A stretch of DNA of 34,025 nt from an uncultured Agathobaculum sp. (lineage in GTDB: Bacteria > Bacillota > Clostridia > Oscillospirales > Butyricicoccaceae), in the NCBI RefSeq assembly GCF_944384765.1, contig NZ_CALWUM010000025.1, positions 1-34,025 of the forward strand. The letters are read 5' to 3'. Within the stretch, counting starts at the first letter, position 1, and every line of letters starts with the position of its first letter. A program made the position numbers and the translations under genes. The notes under the pieces are model-generated. The model did no database searches. It was not told where the DNA came from and saw only the letters and a list, made by a program, of their open reading frames with translations. Shown piece by piece: positions 8,246 through 14,728 of this stretch.

Positions 8246-8462
8246 ACTTCTTATCCTCCTCCGCCTTGTTCTCTGCGAGACAATATAAATCCTCTATCGT
8301 GGTGCCGAACAGCTCGGCAATGCGGTAGGCCAGCAGCAGCGAAGGGTTATACTGTCCTTTTTCCAGCGAGATGATGGTGCGCGAAGAAACGTGCACCCGC
8401 TCGGCAAGCTGCTGCTGCGTCAGCCCGGCAGCAGAGCGCAGTTCCCTGACCCGGTTTTTCAA
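8232..8462 (-). CDS. XRE-family transcriptional regulator, 76 residues
   Basis: This is a single helix-turn-helix protein of the Cro/CI type: RSAAGLTQQQLAERVHVSSR (about residues 9-28) followed by TIISLEKGQYNPSLLLAYRI and a short acidic tail. It starts with TTG at 8462; AAAGGAGG lies nine bases upstream and there is no in-frame ATG that would keep the first helix. It likely represses its own operon, because three palindromes sit between its promoter and its start. The membrane protein downstream overlaps it and is probably its functional partner. Confidence 0.88.
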   Translation of the reverse strand: MKNRVRELRSAAGLTQQQLAERVHVSSRTIISLEKGQYNPSLLLAYRIAELFGTTIEDLYCLAENKAEEDKKYEDL

Positions 8463-8484
8463 TCCACACGGCCTCCTTTTCCGG

Positions 8485-8530
8485 TGAAGTTTATTTCACG
8501 TGAAGTTTGCTTCATGTGAAGTATATTTCA
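8485..8530. promoter_or_regulatory. Triple palindromic operator for the XRE regulator
   Basis: Three 14-bp copies of TGAA-N6-TTCA lie in tandem at 8485-8498, 8501-8514 and 8517-8530, each separated by two bases (16-bp period). They begin two bases downstream of the -10 element, so bound repressor would block the transcription start. Confidence 0.8.
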
Positions 8531-8531
8531 T

Positions 8532-8559
8532 ATTATACACAGCATCGAACGGATGTCAA
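8532..8559 (-). promoter_or_regulatory. Consensus SigA promoter of the XRE operon
   Basis: On the minus strand TTGACA (8559-8554) and TATAAT (8537-8532) are separated by 16 bp and directly precede the operator array. Confidence 0.85.
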
Positions 8560-8594
8560 CCCCATAGCGATATTTTTCCTCCGGCGCCGGGTAC

Positions 8595-8628
8595 AAAAAA
8601 GCGGCGGCCCGTTAAAAAGGCTCGCCGC
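8595..8628 (-). terminator. Terminator after the sigG fragment
   Basis: Read on the minus strand, GCGGCG-A-GCC pairs with GGC-CGCCGC and is followed by six T residues (8600-8595). It lies 27 bp behind the sigG stop codon, so the 3' part of the gene has kept its own terminator. Confidence 0.8.
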
Positions 8629-8654
8629 GATGCGGTATATGCGGTTGTCCGGTG

Positions 8655-9146
8655 TCAGATCTGCTTGCGGATGTGTTCGAGTGCGCCTTTTTCCAGGCGG
8701 GATACCTGTGCCTGTGAGATGTGTATCTCCTCCGCCACCTCCATCTGGGTGCGCCCCTCGAAAAAGCGCAGGCGGATGATCTTTTTCTCGCGCTCGTTCA
8801 GGCTGTCGATCGCCTCGCGCAGCGCGATGCGCGCCAGCCACTGCTCGTCCGTGTTTTTGTTGTCGCCCACCTGATCCATCACGCACACGGTGTCCGTGCC
8901 GTCGTGAAACACCGGTTCAAACAGCGAAACCGGGTCGAGGATCGCGTCCAGCGCAAACACGACCTCCTCTTTTGGTACGCCCATTGCACGGGACAGCTCC
9001 ATGATATCCGGCTCGCGCTGGTGCTCGCGCACAAATGCCTCCTTGGCCTGCATGGCCTTGTAGGCTGTGTCGCGCAGGCTGCGGGACACGCGCAGCGCGC
9101 TGTTGTCCCGCAGATAGCGCCGGATTTCCCCAATGATCATCGGCAT
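8655..9146 (-). CDS. sigG: Sporulation sigma factor SigG, C-terminal part (interrupted gene)
   Basis: The sequence matches the C-terminal about 160 residues of forespore sigma factor G: PMIIGEIRRYLRDN, RVSRSLRDTAYKA, FALDAILDPVSLFEPVF, a VMDQ-NTD-QW segment, and the region 4 helix-turn-helix GRTQMEVAEEIHISQAQVSR. SigG has about 255-260 residues and carries region 1.2-2.3 before PMIIGE. That N-terminal part is absent. Upstream of the first Pro the frame reads a few unrelated residues and then a stop (TAA) within 27 bases, and the serine recombinase ends there. The ATG at 9146 has no SD and is probably not a genuine start. The rest of the gene is undamaged and has a terminator, which fits a gene restored by recombination as well as a recent break. 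I did not find the 5' part anywhere in this window. Confidence 0.85.
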   Translation of the reverse strand: MPMIIGEIRRYLRDNSALRVSRSLRDTAYKAMQAKEAFVREHQREPDIMELSRAMGVPKEEVVFALDAILDPVSLFEPVFHDGTDTVCVMDQVGDNKNTDEQWLARIALREAIDSLNEREKKIIRLRFFEGRTQMEVAEEIHISQAQVSRLEKGALEHIRKQI

Positions 9147-9173
9147 GAACGTGCAAAGTCGAAAAACATGTTA
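9141..9173 (-). other. Junction of sigG 3' part with recombinase cassette (candidate att site)
   Basis: The recombinase stop codon (9173-9171) lies about 25 bases before the first sigG codon that matches the family (Pro of PMIIGE, at 9143-9141). Such tight packing of a serine recombinase against a split gene is what attL/attR of skin-type elements looks like. The exact crossover bases cannot be set without the other junction. Confidence 0.5.
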
Positions 9174-10547
9174 CCCCGCGTCCGCGGCACACGGCGGCGC
9201 GCCGTCGATTGCGTAATATACCTCGATTTTTCCGCTCTGCAGCACGATTCGGTCCACGCACGCGCGCACCAGCGCCTGCCGCTCAGCATCGGTCAGACGG
9301 TCCCAGCAGGCGCCGATCGTTTCAAGCGCCCGCCCGGCCTCATCCTGCCGCGCGTGCTGCACCGCCTGCCGGACGTCCTCGAGCGCCTGCGCAGCGCGGT
9401 CACGCGCGCGGCGCGCCTGGTCGATCGCCGCGCGCAGCGTATCGTCCTCCCCTTCGGCATACAGCTCATACAGCCGCCGCAGCTTGCGGGCGGCCCGATC
9501 GAGCGCGCGCCGGCAGGCGGCCTCGTCTCCCGCCCCGCCGACGGGCTGCGCGGGCTCGGCCGCAAGCCGCGCCAGGTCGCGGATGACGACCGCTTCGACC
9601 TCGCGTGCCATCACGCCCCGGTTGGGGCAGTTTTCATCATGCACCAGATGGGGCTTGGATTTGTCCCGCGAGTAGCAGACCAGCTTATCTCCCGCCGCGC
9701 CCCATTTCTGGTAGCGCATTTTCGCGCCGCAGTGGCCGCACACCAGCAGCCCTGAGAGCAGCTTGCCGCCCGGCGCGGCGCGCGGGCGGCCGGGCCGGTG
9801 CAGGCGCCGCTGCGCGCGCGCAAAGGTTTCTCGGTCGATGAGCGGCTCATGCCGACCGGGATAGCATTCGCCCTTGTAGACGATCACACCCGTGTTGCTC
9901 TCGCGCTGCAAAATCTGGCGCACCAGGTGCTCGTATCGCAGGCCGAGCTCGCGCGCGATGCGCCCGGTGGACTGTCCGGCCAGATAGCGCGCGTAGATCT
10001 CGCGCACGGTGTCCGCGTCCTGATTGGGCACCAGGATGCCCTGCGCCGCATCGTAATCGTAGCCAAACGGGATCTTGCCCCCGCCCGGCCACAGGCCCTG
10101 CTTGACCCGCTCGATCATGCCCATCCGCGTGCGCAAAAAAATATTCTCGCGCTCAAGCTGGGCAAATGCGGACAGGATGCCGATCATCGCGCGGCCATAT
10201 GGGCTGCCCGTGTCGATATTTTCGTTGATCGAGACAAAGTCCACACCGTGCGGCAGGAACACGTCCTCGATCAGATAGAGCGTATCCTTCTGGCTGCGGC
10301 TCAGCCGGTCGAGCTTATAGACCACCACCCGCTCGACTGCGCCGCCGCGGATCGCCTCAATCAGCTCGCCCACCGCCGGGCGCGACAGGTTGGAGCCGGA
10401 AAAGCCGCCGTCCACATACCGCCTGAACTGCGAAATGCCCTTCATGCGGCAGTAGGCCTCGAGCTTTTCCGCCTGCGCGGCAAGCGAATAGCCCTCGTCC
10501 GCCTGCGCCTCGGTGGATACGCGCAGATATAATGCTGTGTGTTTCAT
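9171..10547 (-). CDS. Large serine recombinase (SpoIVCA-like)
   Basis: This site-specific recombinase has 458 residues. The N-terminal resolvase domain has LRVSTEAQADEGYSL with catalytic Ser11 and YKLDRLSRS (residues 77-85) with the active-site Arg pair. It is followed by a Recombinase domain (about 155-250, GKIPFGYDYD), a zinc ribbon (Cys270, Cys273, Cys291, Cys307) and an Arg/Ala-rich coiled coil. The size and domain order are those of SpoIVCA, which excises the skin element from sigK. Base composition and codon use match the surrounding chromosome, which suggests long residence. Its ATG overlaps the stop of the 62-codon ORF as ATGA. It ends at the sigG breakpoint. Confidence 0.92.
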   Translation of the reverse strand: MKHTALYLRVSTEAQADEGYSLAAQAEKLEAYCRMKGISQFRRYVDGGFSGSNLSRPAVGELIEAIRGGAVERVVVYKLDRLSRSQKDTLYLIEDVFLPHGVDFVSINENIDTGSPYGRAMIGILSAFAQLERENIFLRTRMGMIERVKQGLWPGGGKIPFGYDYDAAQGILVPNQDADTVREIYARYLAGQSTGRIARELGLRYEHLVRQILQRESNTGVIVYKGECYPGRHEPLIDRETFARAQRRLHRPGRPRAAPGGKLLSGLLVCGHCGAKMRYQKWGAAGDKLVCYSRDKSKPHLVHDENCPNRGVMAREVEAVVIRDLARLAAEPAQPVGGAGDEAACRRALDRAARKLRRLYELYAEGEDDTLRAAIDQARRARDRAAQALEDVRQAVQHARQDEAGRALETIGACWDRLTDAERQALVRACVDRIVLQSGKIEVYYAIDGAPPCAADAG

Positions 10548-10732
10548 GTCTGGTCCTTTCCCAGACCGCGTCCCTCCGCCTCCAGTATAGCAGAGGGGGC
10601 AGGGTCGGGCAATGGAAGAGGCTGGCGGTACCGCGCCGCGCCGAGCAGCGCGCCGACGCCCTCCCGGTCGAGCAGCAGCGGCGGCATCGCGCCGTGCAGA
10701 CGCCTGCCGTTAAGATAGCGGATTACTTGCAT
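10544..10732 (-). CDS. 62-residue protein coupled to the recombinase, unknown
   Basis: This short ORF starts MQVIRYLNGRRLHGAMPPLL and ends in LEAEGRGLGKDQT. It has an AAAGGAAGTG SD eight bases before its ATG, and its TGA overlaps the recombinase ATG by four bases (ATGA), so the two should be translated together. I do not recognise the family. Small basic proteins beside serine recombinases can be recombination directionality factors; SprB of SP-beta is 58 residues. That role is inference from size and position only. A protein that merely couples or tunes recombinase translation is equally possible. Confidence 0.6.
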   Translation of the reverse strand: MQVIRYLNGRRLHGAMPPLLLDREGVGALLGAARYRQPLPLPDPAPSAILEAEGRGLGKDQT

Positions 10733-10844
10733 CTTGTATGCACTTCCTTTCCGCTTTTATTGTGCCCATTTCAGCGCGCGCGCAGTCCTGCGTTCCACTT
10801 CGTGAAACAGCGCACCATTTACCCAAAATACGAGCAAATAATAC

Positions 10845-10874
10845 TTGTGAAGCCGTGCACGGCGGGTGTATAAT
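10845..10874 (+). promoter_or_regulatory. SigA promoter of pta
   Basis: TTGTGA (10845-10850) and TATAAT (10869-10874) are 18 bp apart. The predicted start is near 10881, giving a leader of about 60 nt before the pta ATG. Confidence 0.7.
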
Positions 10875-10940
10875 GAAGTTGATAAATTTTGCCTGCCTGC
10901 ACCATGGGCGGACGAGAGAAAATTGGAGGAGAGTGCAACA

Positions 10941-11915
10941 ATGTTTGAAAATCTGATTGCAACGCTCAAGGCTGAAAAGCGCACGATCGTATTTACCGAA
11001 GGTCCGGACCCCCGCATCCTCGAGGCGGCTTCCCGCCTGAAGAAGGACGGCCTGCTGGATTCCATCCTGGTCGGCAATGTCGACGAGGTCAAGGCGGCGG
11101 CGCAGGCCGGCGGCTATGACATTGAGGGCATGGAGATCATCGACCCCGCGACCTATCCGGAGATGGACGAGATGGTCGCCAAGATGGTTGAACTGCGCAA
11201 GGGCAAGATGACCGAGGAGCAGTGCCGCGCGGCGCTGGCCAAGGGCAACTACTTCGGCACCATGCTGGTCAAGATGGGCAAGGCGGACGCCCTGCTCGGC
11301 GGCGCTACTTATTCGACGGCCGACACTGTCCGTCCTGCGCTGCAGATCATCAAGACCAAGCCGGGCAACAAGATCGTAAGCTCCTGCTTCATTCTGCGCC
11401 GCGACGGCAAGGACGGCGGCGACGAGCTGTACGCGATGGGCGACTGCGCGATCAACATCAACCCGGGCGAGGACGATCTGGTTGAGATCGCGATCGAGAC
11501 CGCCAAGACCGCCAAGGCCTTCGGCATCGACCCCAAGGTTGCAATGCTGTCCTACTCGACCAAGGGCTCGGGCAAGGGCGATACGGTTGATATGATGAAG
11601 AACGCGACCGAAAAGACCAAGGCTGCGGCACCCGACCTCGCGGTCGACGGCGAGCTGCAGTTCGACGCGGCGTTCTCCCCGGTCGTTGCGGCGACCAAGT
11701 GCAAGGGTTCCCCGGTTGCCGGCCAGGCGAACACCTTCATCTTCCCGGACATCAACGCCGGCAACATCGGCTACAAGATCGCACAGCGTCTGGGCGGCTT
11801 TGAGGCGTACGGCCCGATCCTCCAGGGTCTGAACGCGCCGATCAACGACCTGTCCCGCGGCTGCAACGCGGACGAGGTCTATCAGATGGCGATCATCACC
11901 GCTGGTCTGAAGTAA
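10941..11915 (+). CDS. pta: Phosphate acetyltransferase
   Basis: This enzyme interconverts acetyl-CoA and acetyl phosphate, the first step of fermentative acetate formation and of acetate use; ackA is not in the window. The 324 residues correspond to the short, PTA_PTB-only form of Firmicutes. Diagnostic segments are IVFTEGPDPRILEAA at the N-terminus, KMGKADALLGGATYSTADTV in the middle, and a C-terminal block with SPVVAATKCKGSPVAGQANT, FPDINAGNIGYKIAQRL and GPILQGLNAPINDLSRGC. The ATG at 10941 has GGAGGAG nine bases upstream; the longer open frame starting at 10866 runs through the leader. It is monocistronic, between its own promoter and terminator. Confidence 0.96.
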   Translation: MFENLIATLKAEKRTIVFTEGPDPRILEAASRLKKDGLLDSILVGNVDEVKAAAQAGGYDIEGMEIIDPATYPEMDEMVAKMVELRKGKMTEEQCRAALAKGNYFGTMLVKMGKADALLGGATYSTADTVRPALQIIKTKPGNKIVSSCFILRRDGKDGGDELYAMGDCAININPGEDDLVEIAIETAKTAKAFGIDPKVAMLSYSTKGSGKGDTVDMMKNATEKTKAAAPDLAVDGELQFDAAFSPVVAATKCKGSPVAGQANTFIFPDINAGNIGYKIAQRLGGFEAYGPILQGLNAPINDLSRGCNADEVYQMAIITAGLK

Positions 11916-11929
11916 CAAACCGTGCGAAA

Positions 11930-11956
11930 AAAGCTCCGGCCCTGCCGGGGCTTTTT
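11930..11956 (+). terminator. Terminator of pta
   Basis: AAAGCTCCGGC (11930-11940) pairs with GCCGGGGCTTT (11944-11954), with one G-T pair, around a CCT loop and ends in a T run. Confidence 0.88.
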
Positions 11957-12119
11957 GCTTTGCGCGGCGCGGATTCCGCCTTGCCGGAGCGGTATGTCTC
12001 TGCCAGCGCTGGAAAAAGATTTTACCCCGTAAAACGCGGATAATGCTTTACTTTTCGCCCAATTTGTATTATGCTGTTTATAGCAAAAACCAACCGGTAG
12101 GATCGGAAAGGAGACAGAC

Positions 12120-12365
12120 ATGCTCGACGGCACAAGAAAATTCAGCCTTGTAGACGAGTCCAACAAGGAGATGAAGCGCACGCTGACCGCAGTTTATGAC
12201 GCGCTTAAGGAGAAAGGGTATAACCCGATCAATCAGATCGTAGGCTATCTCCTCTCCGAGGACCCGACGTACATCACCAACCACAACAACGCGCGCAGCC
12301 TGATCTGCAAGATCGACCGCGACGAGCTGATGCAGGAGCTGGTGCAGTTCTACCTCGATAACTGA
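12120..12365 (+). CDS. ireB: IreB family regulatory phosphoprotein
   Basis: This 81-residue protein belongs to the IreB/UPF0297 family. The conserved core [20 protein letters not shown], the [10 protein letters not shown] segment and the C-terminal [13 protein letters not shown] are unmistakable. In Enterococcus faecalis IreB is a substrate of the PASTA-domain kinase IreK and negatively affects cephalosporin resistance. Thr21 and Thr23 and the N-terminal Thr5 are candidate acceptors, but this is not shown. The ATG has AAAGGAGA as SD. In many Clostridia the gene precedes ruvX (yqgF); here it is followed instead by the small convergent RNA/peptide locus. No clear SigA promoter was found in 11957-12119; a TATTAT lies at about 12066-12071. 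Confidence 0.93.
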   Translation: MLDGTRKFSLVDESNKEMKRTLTAVYDALKEKGYNPINQIVGYLLSEDPTYITNHNNARSLICKIDRDELMQELVQFYLDN

Positions 12366-12374
12366 GGCACGGAC

Positions 12375-12402
12375 TTGACAAACGGTGCAAATCCGTTATA
12401 AT
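12375..12402 (+). promoter_or_regulatory. Consensus promoter of the small antisense RNA
   Basis: TTGACA (12375-12380) and TATAAT (12397-12402) are both perfect and 16 bp apart. No coding sequence follows within its short transcription unit, which ends at the terminator at 12458-12500. Confidence 0.85.
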
Positions 12403-12408
12403 GAGAAG

Positions 12409-12500
12409 TAGAAAAGGGCAGTCCGGCAAAGACGGTTGACCCTAAGTATCAATCATTAAAAAAATGACCGTACCCGGGGCAAGTGGGCGGTCATTTTTTT
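12409..12500 (+). ncRNA. Small RNA, candidate type I antitoxin
   Basis: A transcript of about 90 nt is predicted from the promoter at 12375-12402 to the terminator T run at 12494-12500. It overlaps the 3' end of the convergent peptide mRNA (stop codon region and shared terminator), the geometry of TxpA/RatA- and Fst-type systems. No ORF with an SD lies in it. Its first part contains GCAGTCCGGCAA and CGGTTGACCC, which also occur in the leader of the convergent mRNA. Confidence 0.6.
12458..12500. terminator. Bidirectional terminator shared by small RNA and peptide gene
   Basis: AAAAAAATGACCG (12458-12470) is the exact inverse of CGGTCATTTTTTT (12488-12500), with a further CCC/GGG pairing in the loop. 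It has a T run on both strands and contains the peptide stop codon. Confidence 0.88.
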
Positions 12501-12559
12501 ATGGTCTTGAGGATTTCAAGAAGGACCAGCAGCAGAATGATCTGCAGGAAAGTCTCCAT
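12491..12559 (-). CDS. 22-residue hydrophobic peptide, candidate type I toxin
   Basis: The ORF starts METFLQIILLLVLLEILK and ends TIKK: one transmembrane helix with a charged Lys tail, as in Fst, TxpA, BsrG and the 'holin-like toxin' peptides that act at the membrane. It has a strong SD (GGGAGGTGG), its own promoter (12627-12655), and ends inside the shared terminator. The SD is buried in a leader hairpin (12564-12586), a usual feature of type I toxin mRNAs. The antisense partner runs convergently. It is too short for normal gene callers. Toxicity is not shown; it could also be a small membrane regulator. Confidence 0.62.
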   Translation of the reverse strand: METFLQIILLLVLLEILKTIKK

Positions 12560-12563
12560 AAAA

Positions 12564-12586
12564 CCACCTCCCTTGCAGGAGCGTGG
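12564..12586 (-). promoter_or_regulatory. Hairpin hiding the SD of the hydrophobic peptide gene
   Basis: In the mRNA, CCAC-G-CTCC pairs with GGAG-GTGG with a single bulged G and a six-base loop. The whole SD is in the 3' arm, so translation would need refolding or processing. Confidence 0.65.
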
Positions 12587-12626
12587 GTCAACCGCCTTCT
12601 AAGTCTTGCCGGACTGCATGCACTTC

Positions 12627-12655
12627 ATAATAGATTGTTTTTCACGCTTTGTAAA
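12627..12655 (-). promoter_or_regulatory. SigA promoter of the hydrophobic peptide gene
   Basis: On the minus strand TTTACA (12655-12650) and TATTAT (12632-12627) are 17 bp apart. The predicted start is near 12620, giving a leader of about 60 nt. Confidence 0.72.
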
Positions 12656-12669
12656 GCGAAAGGGGATTT

Positions 12670-14580
12670 ATGAACGGTTTTCTCCCGATTTCCAAACAGG
12701 ATATGGTCGATCGCGGCTGGTATTACTGCGATTTCCTGCTCGTCACCGGCGACGCCTACGTCGATCACCCTTCCTTCGGCACCGCGATCATCTCGCGCGT
12801 CTTGGAGGATGCAGGCTACAAGGTCGCGATCCTGAGCCAGCCGGATTTTCATGACGAGCGCGATTTTACCGCCATGGGCCGCCCGCGCTACGCGGTGCTC
12901 ATCAACGGCGGCAACATCGACTCGATGGTCGCGCACTATACGGCCGCGAAAAAGCGCCGCTCGGACGACGCCTATACCCCCGGCGGCAAGGCCGGCAAGC
13001 GGCCTGACCGTGCGGTCACGGTCTATTCCATGCTCGCGCGGCGCGCGTTCCCGGATACCCCCATCTATCTGGGCGGCATTGAAGCCAGCCTGCGCCGCTT
13101 TGCGCATTATGATTACTGGGCTGACCGCGTCATGCCCTCCATTCTGGAATCCACTGGCGCGGACGGGTTGATGTTCGGCATGAGTGAGCACGCGGTGCTC
13201 GAGCTGGCAAACAACTTAAAGCACGGCAAAAAGGGTGCGGACGCGTGCAAAGGCGTGCGCGGCACCGCCTATCTGGCGCATGATGCGGACGGGCTTGCGT
13301 TTGAGGCGGTCGAGTGCCCCTCCTATGAGGATGTGTGCATGAGCAAACCGGACTACGCCCGCTCGGTCAAGCTGCAATATGACGAGCAGGACGCGGTGCG
13401 CGGCAAGGCGCTCTTGCAGCGCCACGGCAAGCGCGTGCTCATCCAGAACCCGCCCGCGAGACCCCTGACCACCGCGGAGATGGACCACGTCTATGCCCTG
13501 CCCTACATGCGCACTTATCACCCGTCCTATGAAGCGCTGGGCGGCGTGCCCGCCATTCAGGAAGTGCAGTTCTCGATCATCCATAACCGCGGCTGCTTCG
13601 GCGCGTGCAACTTCTGCGCGCTCGCCTTCCATCAGGGGCGCTATATCCAGGCGCGCAGCCACGAAAGCGTGATCGCCGAAGCCAAGCAGATCGTACAGAT
13701 GCCCGGTTTCAAAGGCTATATCCACGACGTCGGCGGCCCGACCGCAAACTTCCGCTTCCCGTCCTGCAAGCAGCAGGAGGAACACGGGCTGTGCAAAAAC
13801 AAGCGCTGTCTGTTCCCGACTGCATGCAAAAACCTCGAGGCCGATCACACGGATTACCTGAACCTGCTGCGCGAGCTGCGCCAGCTTGAGGGCATTAAAA
13901 AGGTATTCGTGCGCTCGGGCCTGCGATATGACTACATGATGGCCGACCATAACGACGCGTTCTTCCGCGAGCTGGTCGAGCACCATATCTCGGGCCAGCT
14001 CAAGGTCGCGCCCGAGCACATGAGCGATAACGCACTGTATTATATGGGCAAACCATCATTCTCTGTTTATGAACAGTTCCGCGAGCGGTATGCCCGCATC
14101 AATCAGAAACTGGGCCGCAAGCAGTACCTGGTGCCCTATCTGATGTCCTCCCATCCGGGCGCGACGCTGGACGACGCGATCTTGCTCGCGGAGTACCTGA
14201 ACAAAGTCGGCTACAGCCCTGAGCAGGTGCAGGACTTCTACCCAACCCCGGGCACGCTCTCGACCGCGATGTATTACACGGAGATCGACCCGCGCACGAT
14301 GAAGCCGGTCTATGTGGCCAAAACGCCCGAGGAAAAGGCCATGCAGCGCGCACTGCTCCAGTGGCGGCGGCCGGACAAGCGGCCGATCGTGCTCGCGGCG
14401 CTCAAAAAAGCCGGGCGTGAGGACCTGATCGGCTTCGGAAAAGGCTGCCTGATCCGCCCGAACCGCGGCGAAAAGCCGCCCGCAGCGACGCAGAAGGTTC
14501 CGCACGCGGCAAAGCCCGCCGCGCACCACACGCCCAAAAAGAAGGGCTGGGCCAAGGCCAAACCCAAGCGGAAACGGTAA
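12670..14580 (+). CDS. YgiQ family radical SAM protein
   Basis: This 636-residue protein belongs to the YgiQ group of radical SAM enzymes. The N-terminal domain begins with LPISKQDMVDRGWYYCDFLL and contains YLGGIEASLRRFAHYDYW. The [4Fe-4S] cluster motif is CFGACNFC (Cys309, Cys313, Cys316). After the radical SAM barrel comes KVAPEHMSDNALYYMGKPS and QDFYPTPGTLSTAMYYTE, both typical of the family, and the C-terminus is a Lys/Arg-rich tail. The reaction it catalyses is not known. The ATG has AAGGGGA as SD and lies just behind the divergent peptide promoter, with which it shares the 12600-12669 region. Confidence 0.93.
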   Translation: MNGFLPISKQDMVDRGWYYCDFLLVTGDAYVDHPSFGTAIISRVLEDAGYKVAILSQPDFHDERDFTAMGRPRYAVLINGGNIDSMVAHYTAAKKRRSDDAYTPGGKAGKRPDRAVTVYSMLARRAFPDTPIYLGGIEASLRRFAHYDYWADRVMPSILESTGADGLMFGMSEHAVLELANNLKHGKKGADACKGVRGTAYLAHDADGLAFEAVECPSYEDVCMSKPDYARSVKLQYDEQDAVRGKALLQRHGKRVLIQNPPARPLTTAEMDHVYALPYMRTYHPSYEALGGVPAIQEVQFSIIHNRGCFGACNFCALAFHQGRYIQARSHESVIAEAKQIVQMPGFKGYIHDVGGPTANFRFPSCKQQEEHGLCKNKRCLFPTACKNLEADHTDYLNLLRELRQLEGIKKVFVRSGLRYDYMMADHNDAFFRELVEHHISGQLKVAPEHMSDNALYYMGKPSFSVYEQFRERYARINQKLGRKQYLVPYLMSSHPGATLDDAILLAEYLNKVGYSPEQVQDFYPTPGTLSTAMYYTEIDPRTMKPVYVAKTPEEKAMQRALLQWRRPDKRPIVLAALKKAGREDLIGFGKGCLIRPNRGEKPPAATQKVPHAAKPAAHHTPKKKGWAKAKPKRKR

Positions 14581-14617
14581 GCCGCTGCATATTTTTCCGC
14601 TGTGCACTTGCTTTTGT

Positions 14618-14646
14618 TTGACAAGCGGCGCCCTATGGTTTATAAT
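14618..14646 (+). promoter_or_regulatory. Consensus SigA promoter of the Lrp-family gene
   Basis: TTGACA (14618-14623) and TATAAT (14641-14646) with a 17-bp spacer. The predicted start is near 14653. Confidence 0.85.
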
Positions 14647-14661
14647 AACAAGCGAACAAAG

Positions 14662-14703
14662 GAGTTCACTACGCTTTTGGCTGGTGAACTCTTTTTTATT
14701 TTT
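14662..14703 (+). terminator. Leader terminator in front of the Lrp-family gene
   Basis: GAGTTCAC (14662-14669) pairs with GTGAACTC (14684-14691), followed by TTTTTTATTTTT. It lies between the promoter and the coding region, so default transcription would give an RNA of only about 45-50 nt. Confidence 0.75.
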
Positions 14704-14728
14704 GAAAGATAAGGAGGGCCTGTGCCCC

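Noticed and set aside
9125..9146. ATG at 9146 as a true start of a short sigma factor
   Set aside because: No SD, and the homology to SigG continues right up to this point with the rest of region 2 missing; a truncated gene is the better explanation.
8655..9146. Assignment of the sigma fragment to SigF or SigK
   Set aside because: The FALDAI-DPVSLFEP and VMDQ-NTD-QW segments are those of SigG.
10710..11918. 402-codon minus-strand frame
   Set aside because: Antisense shadow of pta; also examined for the missing SigG N-terminus and not matching it.
12464..12673. 69-codon plus-strand frame across the small RNA/peptide locus
   Set aside because: It starts in the terminator stem without an SD and runs antisense to the peptide gene.
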